This document shows, piece by piece, positions 11,765 through 24,215 of a stretch of 64,000 bases of DNA (position 1 is the stretch's first letter; each line of letters opens with the position of its first letter). Position numbers and translations under genes: made by a program. Origin of the DNA: Erythroxylum novogranatense (lineage: Eukaryota; Streptophyta; Magnoliopsida; Malpighiales; Erythroxylaceae); assembly GCA_029891385.1 (NCBI GenBank), contig CM057224.1, forward strand, positions 39,127,005-39,191,004, written 5' to 3'. The notes beneath the pieces were generated by a model. The model was not told the origin of the DNA. It saw only the letters and a list, made by a program, of their open reading frames with translations, and made no database searches.

Positions 11765-12115
11765 AGAAAATGACGTCATTTGGTTAATACTGAAACGACG
11801 TTGTTTTGGTAAACTTAAGAACGACTTCGCTTTATCAACAAAATGACTTTGTTTTCTTTTTAACCAAACGACGTCGTTTGGTTTGGTTGATGGTTTAATC
11901 GTTTATAAGTTAACCAAAACGGCATTGTTTTGGTTAAGTTATAAATGGCATCGTTTTCCAACTAAAAGATAGAAGGTCATTTTGGTTAGCTTATAAACGA
12001 CGTCATTTTCTAGTTGAAGGTTAAAAGGTTTGTAACTTAACCAAAATGACGTCGTTTGATTTAAAAGTAAACGACGTCATTTATCGACTGAAGGTTTAAA
12101 TGTTTATACTTATCG
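11765..12115. repeat. Array of AAACGACGTCGTTT-type palindromes
   Basis: About eight copies, perfect or degenerate, of a 14-bp palindrome centred on GACGTC occur here, for example at about 11771, 11795, 11866, 11996, 12044 and 12069. They alternate with GGTTAA/TTAACC and GGTTTAA blocks. The array lies between the CACTA 5' terminus and the CT-rich leader. GACGTC is also the core of plant bZIP (C-box type) sites, so the array could bind an element protein or host bZIP factors. Confidence 0.7.
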
Positions 12116-12119
12116 TTTT

Positions 12120-12370
12120 GGTTATGTTTTAAATCACCCGAAGCCCTTCTTCCCCCCCCCCCCACCAACCCCACCCATGTTTGTTGCTTCCGCGCCTGCG
12201 CTTCGTCTTCCTCCTCCATTGCCTCTTTCTTCCATCGCTGTCGTCTGGAGTTGCATTGTCGCCGTGGAGCTCGTGCGTCTCTGACATCGTCTTCTCCGAC
12301 TAGCAAACTGAACATATTGTCCTCTTGTCCCTCCTCTACTCTTCTCCGTCCGATGATGTATATGGTGTGC
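12120..12370 (+). promoter_or_regulatory. CT-rich, CpG-containing leader/promoter-like block of the CACTA element
   Basis: The plus strand changes sharply from AT-rich to a GC-rich, pyrimidine-rich stretch with many CpG and TCTTC/CTCC runs. This block sits where the 5' untranslated leader of the transposase transcript would be expected in an En/Spm-type element. The minus-strand open frame over it (12061-12315, rich in R, E and Q) is explained by the skewed composition and is not called. Confidence 0.4.
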
Positions 12371-13279
12371 GTGGTTGAATTATTTGGTTGATATGGAGTT
12401 TGTATTTAGTTTTGGTTGTTAATTATTGATTGTTAATGATAGACTGTGTAATTGTTGGACAATGATGGAAAAAATTGGGAATTTGTCTTGAATTAGGGAT
12501 GAATCGGTTAATGCATACCAAGTGTTTGATAAAATTCAGTTCATTAAAAAAATTGATTTCAGGTCATTCAATTTTTTTCTTATATTTTTCTTAGAATTGT
12601 ATTCAATTATTGAATAATATCATCCCAGGAAAATTTGCATAATTATTTGAAAAAATATCAAAACTAAATAAAATAAAATAATTTAGCATTAAAATCAAAT
12701 AAAATACTTAAAATATATTAATATTTCATACACATCACTTTAGATATTTATATAAATTACTAGTATTTTATTGTTTCTTTAATAAAAGTGTTAGTATAGT
12801 TTGTATTCACTATCCCATAAATATGTAGTATTTAAAGTTTTAAAAGACAACCATAACATTATTACAAATTTGTTCTTAATTTATATTGAAGTTTCAACAC
12901 TCAAATATTTGTTTATCAAATTCTAAAACATAATTGAATTTAACTCAAGAACTTGATTTTATGGATGTGCTTAATTTAGTTTAAATTTTAAATAAAATTA
13001 TGTTATTAAATTGGATTTTGTTATAGTGGGTTGTTAAATTTTGTTATACTTGTTATTCTGAAACAAATGAAAATTTAATTACTTTGTGTAGTATGACAAA
13101 AATTCACATGAAGAAGTATAAATGTCATAAATGGGCTTTGGGAGATCAACAATAAGTTAAAGAATCAACAAAACTGTTTATTATTATAGACTTTGTTAAT
13201 TTATTGTTGGGTGATTTTATTATTGCTATGAGTGTTACTTAGTAATTTACTTATAATATATATATATGTTCTCCAAAAT
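12371..13279. other. CACTA interior, AT-rich, no coding sequence recognised
   Basis: No supported open frame. It could be intron of the CACTA transposase gene or flank of the MULE relic. Confidence 0.4.
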
Positions 13280-14880
13280 TGAGACTATGATGTTTGTCAT
13301 GTTTGAGAAACTTTAGACTTCATAGCCTTTTGTGGTAAATTTATAATAATACATTTTAGATAGTGTTATATTCAAATATCTACCATTTTAATAAATTGAC
13401 ATTATTTTTATTTTGTCGACTTATTCTTTTGTTTTACAATGCTAAGTTGCTTTCATGCAATATAGACTTCTATAATCAAATAATTCCTACACAACTTATA
13501 TAAAACCATATCTGAAATTTGAATTTATCTTTGGATGATTTTATGATTCAAAGAGCATAATATACACAAAAAAGATTCATGTACAACATATATCTTTTAA
13601 TAAACATTCAAAAACCATTTCTATGACAATTGATTCTTAATTCTAACTATAACCTATATGATTGGAAATATAATGTTATTTGCATCTAAACTAATAGCTA
13701 ATAGAAATTTCCCTCTATTCTTACATTTTAAGTGACAACCATCAATGCATATTACAAACCTACAAATAGCTAATAAACCTTTCGTGTAAACAATTAACCA
13801 TCTGTACTTGGAATCAAAAATACCTCTTAGATACTTGATTATAAAAAAAATAATTGGGTTTTACTTTAATATAGTTAATCTATAGCTCCTCAATTTCTCA
13901 ATGAGCTTACCTTTTTCTCCCGTTAATAACTCTAATGCAAAGTTCTTTGCCCTATATGTCTTCTTGTTTGTAATATTATTATTAAAGTTCCTTTAAAGTG
14001 CACTTTTAAGCCCAATAATATCTCATATAAGGTAGTCTCTAAAATATGGGAGGTATTTTCTTACAATCTAAAACATCTTACATTTTTCATTTTGGTATTC
14101 TCGACCACACTCATGTCTAGAACGAAATGTCTTGATTTGAACTGTAGTTCCATGTTATATTGAAGAAGCATATATTCTCCACTCATAACCCTTTTTCATT
14201 TCTCATTCTTCATACAATCATAATAACAACCCTTCTTAACAACATACTATTTTAGAGTTTTTCTAAATGCATTAACTAAATCAAGTAGCATACTAATCTT
14301 TAAATCAATTCGCCTCATCATATCATTATGTATCCGCCTTTTTCTCCCTTTTTATTTGAACTATCATCCATAATCTTAAGCTCATCATAATCTTTATATG
14401 TTGAATCTATTTACAAATCTAGAATATTATTTGTAAGGACATCTTATGCACTACCATTAAAAAAACATAGTTTTTTTTGTAACCTCTTCGCCAACCACCT
14501 ATCTTCCATAAATATCTCATCATATATATCCTATAATCAAATGAACTAAAATCGTCAAAGTCATTAACTTCTTCTTTGCCACCCTCATATATTGGATCAT
14601 CAAATTCATTATTATCTACACCATTTTTTATAGGTTGTTTACCCTCTATAAAAACAAACTATTGCCTCTTTATAAGATCATAATCACTTTGTTGACCTTA
14701 TCTAACAATGAACAAAACTTGTCCACATACTCAAAAAATTGCCTATTCACCCTCTATAACCTTTTAATTAACTTTTTCACCTACCTCATAATATCCTTTG
14801 TTATGTATCAACAAGGGATATTCAACACTATCCAAAAATACCCCCATAATCTCATAGTCTTTCTTTTCAATTAAATTAAT
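13280..14880 (-). pseudogene. Mutator-like (MULE) transposase relic inside the CACTA element
   Basis: Read on the minus strand, 13800-13680 gives FVICIDGCHLK, then GKFLLAISLDANNIIFPII, matching the MULE transposase core (DGCHLKG followed by a DANN-I-PI block). A weaker match to the next part, VIVRIKNQLS-stop-KWFLNVY, follows. Upstream at about 14190-14050 is a MuDR-type N-terminal segment (EWRIYASS, TVQIKTFRSRHECGRE), and at 14320-14190 a piece like LVNAFRKTLK with VVKKGCYYDCMKNEK. Many stops are present. No terminal inverted repeats or 9-bp duplication were located, so it is unclear whether this is a nested MULE or captured sequence. Confidence 0.7.
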
Positions 14881-16352
14881 CATATTAATGGTATGAGCCT
14901 CACTTTTTAGGTCTCTTATGTCATCCTTAAAATACTCTTAAGAAAATTTATAACTAAAAACTTGAACCTTTTTATAGTTCAAGTCTCCTACTGTGTATAT
15001 AAACTGAATCATTGTATACAAGAAAGGACATCATCAAAATAAGTTATAACTGTAAAGAATTGAGAATATATTGATGTATTGACTATAATTGAGAGTGCAT
15101 GGGTTACAAATTGGTATACTTGAATTATGAATTGGATTATTATAGATTTTGCAATGTAAATGTGGACTGAATTGAGAATAGACATATAGTTTGAAAACTC
15201 AATGTGAGTTGTGGTTATTGATCGATATAGAAGTGCAATTTTATTGTAGGATTGGCCATTCTTTCAAAAGTGGGATGTCCATTTTATAGGGGAAACTCTA
15301 CCGAATTTTCAATTGAGTCCTCGTAAAATATGACATCACCATTTTAAAATTAAACAAGAGCTCTTTAATATTAACTGATGATTTTATTGTTAAGCATGAC
15401 TTATAATTATGCAAATTATTGAGGATACCACCTAACGGTTGAATTATTTAAGTATAGCTAATGGCCTTGATTGATTATAATATTTCATGGCAATTGTTTT
15501 AATATATCCCACTTTCTAAATTGTGAAAGAAAATGTTCTCAATTGTAGGAACTCATTTTTTGCCAGTATTTATATTTTGAAGGAGATTGAAGAGAAACTT
15601 TAGCAGGTATTCAAATAACATTCATTTTCTTATATGGTGTGACAATGTCAACAATGAATTTTCACATATTTTTTGTGAAATTTATATCAGTTTCTATATT
15701 TTCATTCTAGCTCTATCATCATCATCTTCCTTCACGTACTTCAAGAAGACCCTTCTGTGTTTTGATTAAGGTAAGTGATTTTGTTTTTTACTACTTTTGT
15801 GAACTTGGTTTAATTTGGGTATTTATTTGTGGTTTGAACTTCGGTTTATCATTGAAATAATATAGGATGAGTTTGACTTATATTATAGTTTTGCATGCCC
15901 TTAATATGTCAATCTGTTATTTCATTGATTCTTATTCCATCGTGATTAGCTTCTCGTAATGACTTTTTATGTGCAAATTTTTACACGCATCTTTTAAAAA
16001 TTACATATATGTTAAAACAATTTATTAAAATAAGTATATTTTTATGAATACTTATTATATTTGGCACTAGTATATATTTAATATAGGACTTTTAATATTA
16101 ATAATCTTCTAACATATATGTTCGATCTTCAGGATAGGTTCGTTTTTTATATTTGAACCCTTAAGCCTTAACCCATAACCTGTGATGATTGCTCCTGTAA
16201 GGTTTATCGGTAAAAAATATGAGGACTTAGGAGTCACAACAAGAACTTGTTGTCTTGATTCACAAGTCTTATCGAATTTTTGAAGTAATATTTGGTAAAC
16301 ATAAATGATACTAACTCATGATTCACTTTTTTAAATTAACAATTTTGCAGAA
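14881..16352. other. CACTA interior upstream of the transposase start, no coding sequence recognised
   Basis: AT-rich, with short open frames only. Pyrimidine tracts near 16340 and TTGCAG at 16345-16350 form an acceptor-like site just before the transposase start at 16353, so part of this may be intron. Confidence 0.4.
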
Positions 16353-19300
16353 ATGAGTTATGTTGATAGATCTTGGATGTATAGATGATTAACACTTGAT
16401 GGTTACATTAATCTTGAATAACACCTGATGGTTACATTAATCTTGAATTTGTTGCCAGAGTTGAAGCTTTTATTTATTATGCATGTTCTCAACCTGCATA
16501 TATGGATGGGTCAAAGATCAGATGTCCATGTAAAAAGTGCAAACACAAATGTTCCCTTCCTATTGATGAAGTTAATGGGCATTTGTTAAAAAAAAGGGTT
16601 TTTCCCTAATTATTTTGAGTGGACACAACATGGGAAACTCGACATTTGTAGCACCTCAATTGAAAATTAAGTAGAATCGTTTGTCAACTTCAATGAGTTT
16701 GAAGGGGGGATTCCATCAAGAACAAATTATATGGATGGATCTGAAAATCGGTACATGCAAATGGTTTATGATGCAAGCGGTAATACCTTTGAGAAAAATA
16801 TGAAAAATCTTGAAGAAGAACCTAATCCACGTGTAAAAGAATTTTTTGACTTACTACATTCAGTAGATCAAGTGTTATGGCCAAATTGTGAGACAATGAC
16901 CAAATTGTCTTCAATTGCTTTAATATTGAACATAAAGTCTGAATGACATATTTTGGACCGTAGTTTTGGTAAAATTCTTGAGCGGTATAATGAATCATTG
17001 CCTCCTAATCATATAATGGTTGATAGTTTTTACAATATGAAAAAACTTATTAGGGGACTTAGTTTGCCTGTTGAGAATATTGCTTTTTGCAAATTGGGAT
17101 GTATGTTGTATTGAGGGGATGATGTGGAATTACAAGAGTGCAAATTTTGTGATCAACCAAGGTTTAAGCCTAGAAAGTGTTCAATAAAACAGAAATTAGT
17201 ACACTGGAAGCGGATGTACTATTTTTCGCTAACTTTGAGACTTCAAAGACTATATGCTTCTAATGTTACTACATCACACATGAGATGGCATAATGAACAC
17301 GAATAGGAAGACGAAGTTATGAATCATCCTTTAGATGCACTAGCATGGAAACATTTCAATGACACCCATCTTGAGTTTATAGTTGAAAGTCAAAATTTAA
17401 GGCTAGGATTGTCGACGGATATATTCCAACCTTTTGGTCAATCCGGCCAGCAATATTCATCATGGCCAATCATAATAATTCCTTATAATTTGCCTCCATA
17501 GATGTGTATAAAGGATGCATATATGTTCTTGATAGTGATTGTGCTAGGTCCTTCAAATTCGAAGTATAAAATTGATGTTTTCTTTCAACCATTGATATTA
17601 AAATTGTAGCATCTCTGGGAATATGGTGTTCAGACATATGATGTGTCTCTAAAATAAAATTTTGTGTTGAGAGCAGCATTAATGTGGACCATTAGTGATT
17701 TTCCAGCATATGTCATATTGCCTGGATGGAGCACAGCAGGAAAACTGACTTGTCCTTATTGTGGCAACGATTACGATGCTTTTTATCTTCCAAATAGGGG
17801 CAAAGTATGTTGGTTTGACAATCACAAGAAATTTATTCCTCTAGATCATCCATTTAGACGTAATAAACAAAATTTTATTAATAATAGGATGGTAAAAACA
17901 CCTCCTCCTCTTTACAAAGCTGGTGAAGATATTTTGTAGGAGGTTGATGAATTAGGCTTGCTGAAAGTTACAGAATTTGAAGCTGATGAAGTTAATATAA
18001 TAAGCATTAGCAAAAATTTTGGTTAGAGAAAACAAAGCATCTTCTGGGATTTTCCATATTGGAAAACTAATTTGATACATCATATTATAGATGTGATGCA
18101 TATTGAAATTTTTTTTTGACAATTTGTTCAATACTATAATGAACATTGAAAGGAGGACAAAAGACAATGCAAAATCATGAGTAGATTTGCAACTTTTTTG
18201 TAGAAGGAATGAGTTACATAAGGATCTTCACATCGGTAAATATTCGAAACCATGTTACATTTTGGACAAAAAAATGAAAGGAAATATTGTGTGAATGGTT
18301 GAGAAGTCTAAAGCTTCTCGATAGTTATGTTTCAGACTTGGCAAGATGTGTGGACATAAGGAAGTACAAATTATTTGGGTTGAAAAGTCAAGATTGTCAT
18401 GTGTTTATGCAAAGGCTAATTCCAATCACATTTCGGAAGTTACCACCGAGTACAGTAGTAAGGTTTGGAAAGTGATAATAGAAATTAGTTTGTTTTTCAA
18501 AAGTTTAACATCATCCGAAATAAAGTTCACTAAAAATGGAAACACTAGAAAGGGAGATTGCAGTTATTTTGTGCAAGTTAGAAGGAATTCTTCCTCTAAG
18601 CTTTTTTGATTGTATGGAGCATTTACCTGTGCATTTAGCACACAAGGCAAAACTAGCTGGTCCATTTCAATATTGATGGATGTATCTATTTGAGAGGTAA
18701 TTTAAATTCAAATTATTGTTATTGAAGTAATAACATGTTTTAACTATTAAATTGTAATAACCATATTTTCTAAAATAGGTATCTGTATCATTTGAAGAAA
18801 AATATCAAAAACAAGGCTAGAGTTGAAGGTTCCATATGTAATGCTGATTTAGTGGAGGAAGCTAGTACATTTTGTGGACATTATTTTGAGTCACATGTTC
18901 ACACAAGATAAAGAAAAGTTCCTCGTAATGACGATGGGGGAGGAACGAGTGATGCTGATAATAACTTATCCATTTTTACATGTCCTAGGTGAGCATATGA
19001 ACGTGCAACAAGAAGAATGTTAACAGAGCAAGAAATTGAGACTGCCTATGTTTACATTTTATTGAATTGTCAAGAGGTTCAACCTTTCGTGTAGTAAGTT
19101 AAACATGATTACATCGGTTTTCAAATTTTGTCTTGTTCATAACTAAAATACGTAATAATGTATTTAGATTATACGAGGCATTGCTATGCAAGATCATGCT
19201 AGACAACACACAGGATGAAGTAAATAATGAGGTTGGAAGACACTTTGCACAATGGTTCCAGAGATATGTAAGTTTCCACTTACAAATATTCTCATAATTG

Positions 19301-20076
19301 AATTATAAGATTTAAGTGTTGAAATAACATTATACCCATTGAGATGATAATTTCTTTTTTTGTAGGCCTTAGAAAATTCAATAGAGAACAAGTTCATTTG
19401 TGATCATATTAAGGGACCTCTGCAAACTATTAAATCATATCCGATGTATTTCGTTAATGGATACAAATATCATAGAGAATATCATGGTTATAGAATGGCA
19501 ACAATGAATAGTGGAGTTTCCATACAGGGAGAATTAATAGATTATTATGGTAAAATTATTGAGATACTTGAAGTTAAGTACCCTGCATTGCCAATCAAGT
19601 GAACTGTGATATTTAAGTGTGATTAGTTTGACCTGACTCCAAATGTTGGAACAAAAGTGCAGAACTAATACAATCTTATTGAAATCAACAATCGAAGAAG
19701 ATTGAACCAATTCGAACCTTTCGTATTGACTATGTAAGCGAAACAGGTGTGTTATGTCTCTTTTCCCAGCTTATGATAAGATAAGTCAGATTGGTTGACG
19801 GTTTGCAAAGTTAAATCTAGAGGTGTTTTTCAATCACATGGAAAAGGAGAGAAGAGAATTGAAAGTGAAGCATTTCAGGAAGATGCTTATTTTATAAATG
19901 CATCTGTCATAGATGATGATAATGAACCTTTGAATGATCCATCTAGCGAATATGTTGAAATTTCATCTGGAGAGGAGGACAAAGGTCAGAGATCTAAAGA
20001 AGAGTCAGATTTTGATTCTTATTCTTCATACAATGAAAATGATTGTAATTTACAATTAAGTTATGATAACGATTAA
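16353..20076 (+). pseudogene. CACTA TNP2-type transposase pseudogene
   Basis: The start MSYVDRSWMY at 16353 and a following cysteine block (RCPCKKCKHKCSLP near 16518-16560) match the transposase-associated N-terminal domain. At 17664-17939 is the TNP2 core: AALMWTISDFPAYVILPGWS, then LTCPYCGNDYDAF and a W-FDNHKKFIPLDHPFRR segment. DUF4218-like sequence follows at about 18540-19095 (ILPLSFFDCMEHLPVHLAHKA), then DUF4216-like sequence from 19366 (CDHIKGPLQTIKSYPMYFVNGYK, in parts). The acidic tail 19795-20076 (TVCKVKSRGVF, then SSGEEDKGQRSKEE) is the usual C-terminus. At least ten in-frame stops and several frameshifts abolish function. Introns are plausible near 18700-18778, 19095-19165 and 19270-19365. 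A 30-bp tandem duplication lies at 16389-16448. Confidence 0.85.
16389..16448 (+). repeat. 30-bp tandem duplication in the transposase N-terminus
   Basis: AACACTTGATGGTTACATTA and about 10 further bases are repeated immediately as AACACCTGATGGTTACATTA and its continuation. The copy adds about 10 codons with an in-frame stop. Confidence 0.8.
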
Positions 20077-20897
20077 TTTATGTTTGTATTTGAATATTTT
20101 ATTCGAAAAAGAATATCATCTCAAATTTTTCAATATATTGTGTCAAATATTTAATTCAAATTCTTAATCAAGGAATGTTGACATAGCATCTAGTTCTGGA
20201 TGGTAGTAATTCATTCTGTTAGGAGGAATATGGCAAAATTGCCCTTACCGAAGGAATAAACAATGCAGCAACAATCTCCACTTCTTTAAGTAATGATCGT
20301 TTGCCTTCCATTGCCGATCTTCTGCTTCAAGGTATATAGTATCATCTGAACAACGTCACTTTCCTTATTATGTATATCTCATTTCGTTTTATGAAACTAT
20401 TATATATATTCATATTTGATGATATGTAGTATATGTTGTTTTAAGCTTGCTTGAATCTCAAAGATGACATGTATGCCAGAGGAAGCGGGAGCAATGACAT
20501 AATGATCGATAAGGGATTAGGGAATTCGGTTGATGTGGAAATGTTAGTAATTCCATAGAGCTCGTCTGGACATTCACGTAAGTATGATTTTTCAAGATAG
20601 GTTCGTTTAACGAGTATCAAACATGACAATATGTAAGTTCCATACTAATTGTGTTGTAGGTAAACCATTTCTTACGGTTTCATCTACAACTTTAGCAATA
20701 GCGGAAATGTTGTTGCAAAAAGGTGTTTAAAACCTTACACGTGAGGGAAGAACTTTTACTATTTCCATTGGTGTGTTTGAACATGTCAAGAACCTTCTCG
20801 GGAATCCAACCATCAGAGACTCATTTACCTTTACCAACTTTCACGTCACTTGGAATCTAAGAAAATAATTATATTATTGTGATTTATCTTTGCAATA
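20077..20897 (+). pseudogene. Region between the two CACTA genes, with possible small exons of the second gene
   Basis: Short coding-like pieces occur, for example NDRLPSIADLLLQG near 20295-20335 and KPFLTVSSTTLAIAEMLLQK near 20662-20725. They are bounded by plausible GT/AG sites but I cannot assign them to a family. They could be 5' exons of the second transposon gene. Stops are present. Confidence 0.3.
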
Positions 20898-22388
20898 CAC
20901 TAGACTTAGCTTTAGACAAATTATATTATTGTTTTATGACTATAACAATGATTCTCATTATTGAATTCAAAGTTTGTACTTCAATATGAAATTCAACAAA
21001 TCACCTTTACATTGTGTAAAATATTGGATTCAAATTCAAATTATTATATTTCTACAAATTTCAATAAACAAAGAATTTTAGGTAAAATTATGGGACCAAA
21101 GAGACAATGTGATGTAATGCCGCCTAGGCTTAGAGGCATGTTCGAAGGGACTTAATGTGAGGGTGGACCATTACAGTCTCTAGCTGCAACTGAATCACCA
21201 GCTCCACCTCCAGGGCCTACAATTGCAGATGAAGCATCACCTGCTGCTCCTGATGCTTCACTATCAACCATGCATACATCATCCACTACCCTTATAGCGG
21301 ATGAAGCAAACGACCGCCAGCCTGGAGCTGAGGAACCTGATGAAAGAAAGTATATAAAAATAGTCAATAATCTGTAAGTGAAATCGCATGAAACACTATA
21401 TATGTTTATAATTAAGTTATAGATTTAAATTTTTGCAAATTGTATAAAATTATTTGTTCTTATATTAGGTTGATTCCATTTGTACCGTGTTCCAGACATA
21501 TGACATCTACATTTAAGGAGAGAATTGTTCTTGAAGGTTATGAATGGATGAAGATCTCTCAGGCCACAAAGACATTTTACTTTCAAGAGTTTGAGGTACA
21601 ATTTGTAAATAATTATCTTTTTTCATTTATTTGTATACATTAATTACATAAATATTATTATATTACAAGTTATCAAATTTATTCCTTTTAATTTCAGAAA
21701 CAATTTTATTGGAATTCTGTTATCGACGGGGTCATACATAGTGTATGGGAGAAGCGAGCTCAAACACGTTATCGCGATTTTATTGGTGTGATATACAAGG
21801 CTGGTGTACGACCGCCTTTATTTCTGAGGGCATATGGAGTCGTTGGCAAGAGTACTAGATATCATCTAAGGTAATGTTCATCCCAGAGTGTAACTTGACC
21901 AACAGACGAGGAAGTTCAGGGGGAGACAACCTTCCTGTTCATATGGAAGGATCAATTACCCACCACGAGCATGTAGAGAAACTTGTAAGTATCTAAATAT
22001 TACACTTATATTCTAATTTTTTACTTTGTTGTATTTCAATTTAAATTGATGTGTGAATGTTGGAATGAAAATATGTGTATTGTGGATAATGATCATGGTA
22101 TAAATGCCTGGTCTCATATATGGCTGTGTTGAGTTATTTTCTTTGTTCAACAGGGGGCAATATCATAAAAATATAGGAGAATCTACCAAAATTTTTATAA
22201 ATTCTAGTTTAACTTAGAACATTTTTATTATTATTCAAGAAAAGTCTATGGGTATAAGGTCTACATCCTGTCAGTTGTTTTTGCATACTCGCACTAAGAA
22301 GCATGATAGTGTGACATTCGTTAACAACCGATGTAGACAACTGAATGTATGTGAAATTTATGCTTTAATATTCATTCTTAATAATTAT
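20898..22388 (+). pseudogene. CACTA second gene (Ptta/En/Spm Transposase_24-like), tandem copy 1
   Basis: Three exon-like pieces join in frame. The first, ending at 21373, encodes an S/P/A-rich linker (SPAAPDASLSTMHTSSTTL). The second is 21469-21595 (LIPFVPCSRHMTSTFKERIV, then a TFYFQEFE end). The third, from 21698, starts KQFYWNSVIDGVIHSVWEKR, continues RYRDFIGVIYKAGVRPP and ends in decayed sequence. Further on, near 22287-22345, HTRTKKHDSVTFVNNRCRQL matches the C-terminal KHD-FV block of plant Ptta/En/Spm transposases. GT and AG sites are present at each junction. A stop in exon 1 and others after 21870 inactivate it. Confidence 0.75.
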
Positions 22389-23869
22389 CACTAGACCTAG
22401 CTTTAGACAAATTATATTATTGTTTTATCACTGTGACAATTATTCTCATTATTGAATTCAAAGTTTGTACTTTAATATAAAATTCAACAAATCGCCTTTA
22501 TATTGTGTAAAATATTGGATTCAAATTCAAATTCTTATATTTTTACAAATTTCAATAAACAAAGAATTTTAGGTAGAATTATGTGATCAAAGAGACAATG
22601 TGATGTAATGCGGCCTAGGCTCAGAGGGCATGTACGGAGGGATTTACTATGAGGGTGGACTATCACAGTCTCTAACTGCAACTAAATCACCACCTCCACC
22701 TCCAGGGCTTACAGTTGTAGATGAAGTATCGCCTGCTGCTCCTGATGCTTCACCATCCACCATGCATACATCATCCACTACCCTTATAGCGGATGAAGAA
22801 AACGACCGCCATCTTGGAGCTGAGAAACCTGATGGAAGAAAGTATATAAAAATAGTCAATAATCTGTAAATGAAATCGAATGAAACACTATATATGTTTA
22901 TAATTAAGTTATAGGTTTAAATTTTTGCAAATTGTATAAAATTATTTGTTCTTATATTAGGTTGATTCCGTCTGTACCGTGTTCCAGACATGTGACATCT
23001 ACATTTAAGGAGAGAATTGATCTTGAAGGTTATGTATGGAAGAAGATCTCTCAGGCCACAAAGACATTTTACTTTCAAGAGTTTGAGGTACAATATGTAA
23101 ATAATTATCTTCTTTCATTTTTTTGTATACATTAATTACATAAATATTATTATATTACAAGTTATCAAATTTATTCCTTTTAATTTCATAAACAATTTTA
23201 CTAGAATTTTTTTATCGGCGGGGTTATACATAGTGTATGGGAGAAGTGAGCTCATATACGTTATTGGTGTGATACACAAGGCTGGTGTACGACCACCTTT
23301 ATTTCTGAGGGCATATGGAGTCGTTGGCAGGAGTACTAGATATCACTTGAGGCAATGTTCATCTCAGAGCGTAACTCGACCAACAGACGTGGAGGCTCAA
23401 GAGAAGACAGTCTTTCCGTTCATACGGGAGGATCAATTACTCACCACGAGCATGTAGAAAGACTTGTAAGTATCTAAATATTACACTTATATTCTAATTT
23501 TTCACTTTATTGTATTTCAATTTAAATTGATGTGTGAATGTTAAAATGAAAATATGTGTATAATGGATAATGATCATGGTATAAATGTCTGGTACTATAT
23601 ATGGCTGTGTTGAGTTATTTTCTTTATTCAACAGGGGGTAATATCATAAAAATATAGGAGACTTTGCCGAAATTTTTATAAATTCTAGTTTAACTTAAAA
23701 CATTTTATTGTTATGTAAGAAAAGTCTATCAGTATAAGGTCTACATCCCGTTAGTTGTTTTTTCATACTCACACTAAGAAGCATAACAGTGTGACATTCG
23801 TCAACAACTGATGTAAATAATTGAATGTATATGAAATTTATGCTTTAATATTCATTCTTAATAATTATC
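22389..23869 (+). pseudogene. CACTA second gene, tandem copy 2
   Basis: A near repeat of the preceding ~1.49 kb, in the same orientation and directly abutting it. The exon pieces correspond: a proline-rich linker near 22680-22865, then 22961-23087 (LIPSVPCSRHVTSTFKERID), then a third piece from about 23190 (GVIHKAGVRPPLFLRAYGVV at 23269-23330). The splice acceptor before the third exon is TTTCAT instead of copy 1's TTTCAG, with the G lost at 23189. The W-N segment after it is also damaged, including a deletion around 23250-23265. The copy is therefore more decayed at its third exon. Confidence 0.75.
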
Positions 23870-24215
23870 GCTTACTAATATAAACATTGCCTCCTAATAT
23901 GACCAAATACAAGAAATAATTTAGCGACAGTCTGAGGGAGAATAAGTTGTTGATGAGAATCAAGCATATTTTGATGCAATGGGTGATAGGGACAGTTGTG
24001 GAAGGATCTTCGGGCTAGGCTCATTTGTGAACATATGTTATTCACACTCCTCGACATCCAGTACAGCAGTATCAACTAGACAACCGACAATGGAATATAT
24101 CCATCAGCTTGAGAGCAAAGTGCAGACATTGACAAGTTAGTTGCAACAGACAATGGAGTACATGACTAAGCTCCAAAATGACATGCCACATAGAGCAGTT
24201 AAAGGTGAGGGCTAA
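23870..24215 (+). pseudogene. C-terminal part of the CACTA second gene
   Basis: Shifting frames give ENQAYFDAMGDRD, then RIFGLGSFVNICYSHSSTSS, then a heptad-like tail MEYIHQLESKVQTLT and MEYMTKLQNDM. The R-x-GLGS motif followed by a short coiled coil is the usual C-terminal end of Ptta/En/Spm-type proteins. Only one copy is present, so the tandem duplication upstream does not include it. Confidence 0.65.

Noticed and set aside
12061..12315. Minus-strand 84-codon frame rich in R, E and Q
   Set aside because: It lies over the CT-rich leader of the CACTA element. The composition explains it, and the transposase gene is on the other strand.
17952..18167. Minus-strand 71-codon frame and similar antisense frames within 16.3-20 kb
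   Set aside because: They are shadows of the plus-strand TNP2 transposase pseudogene.
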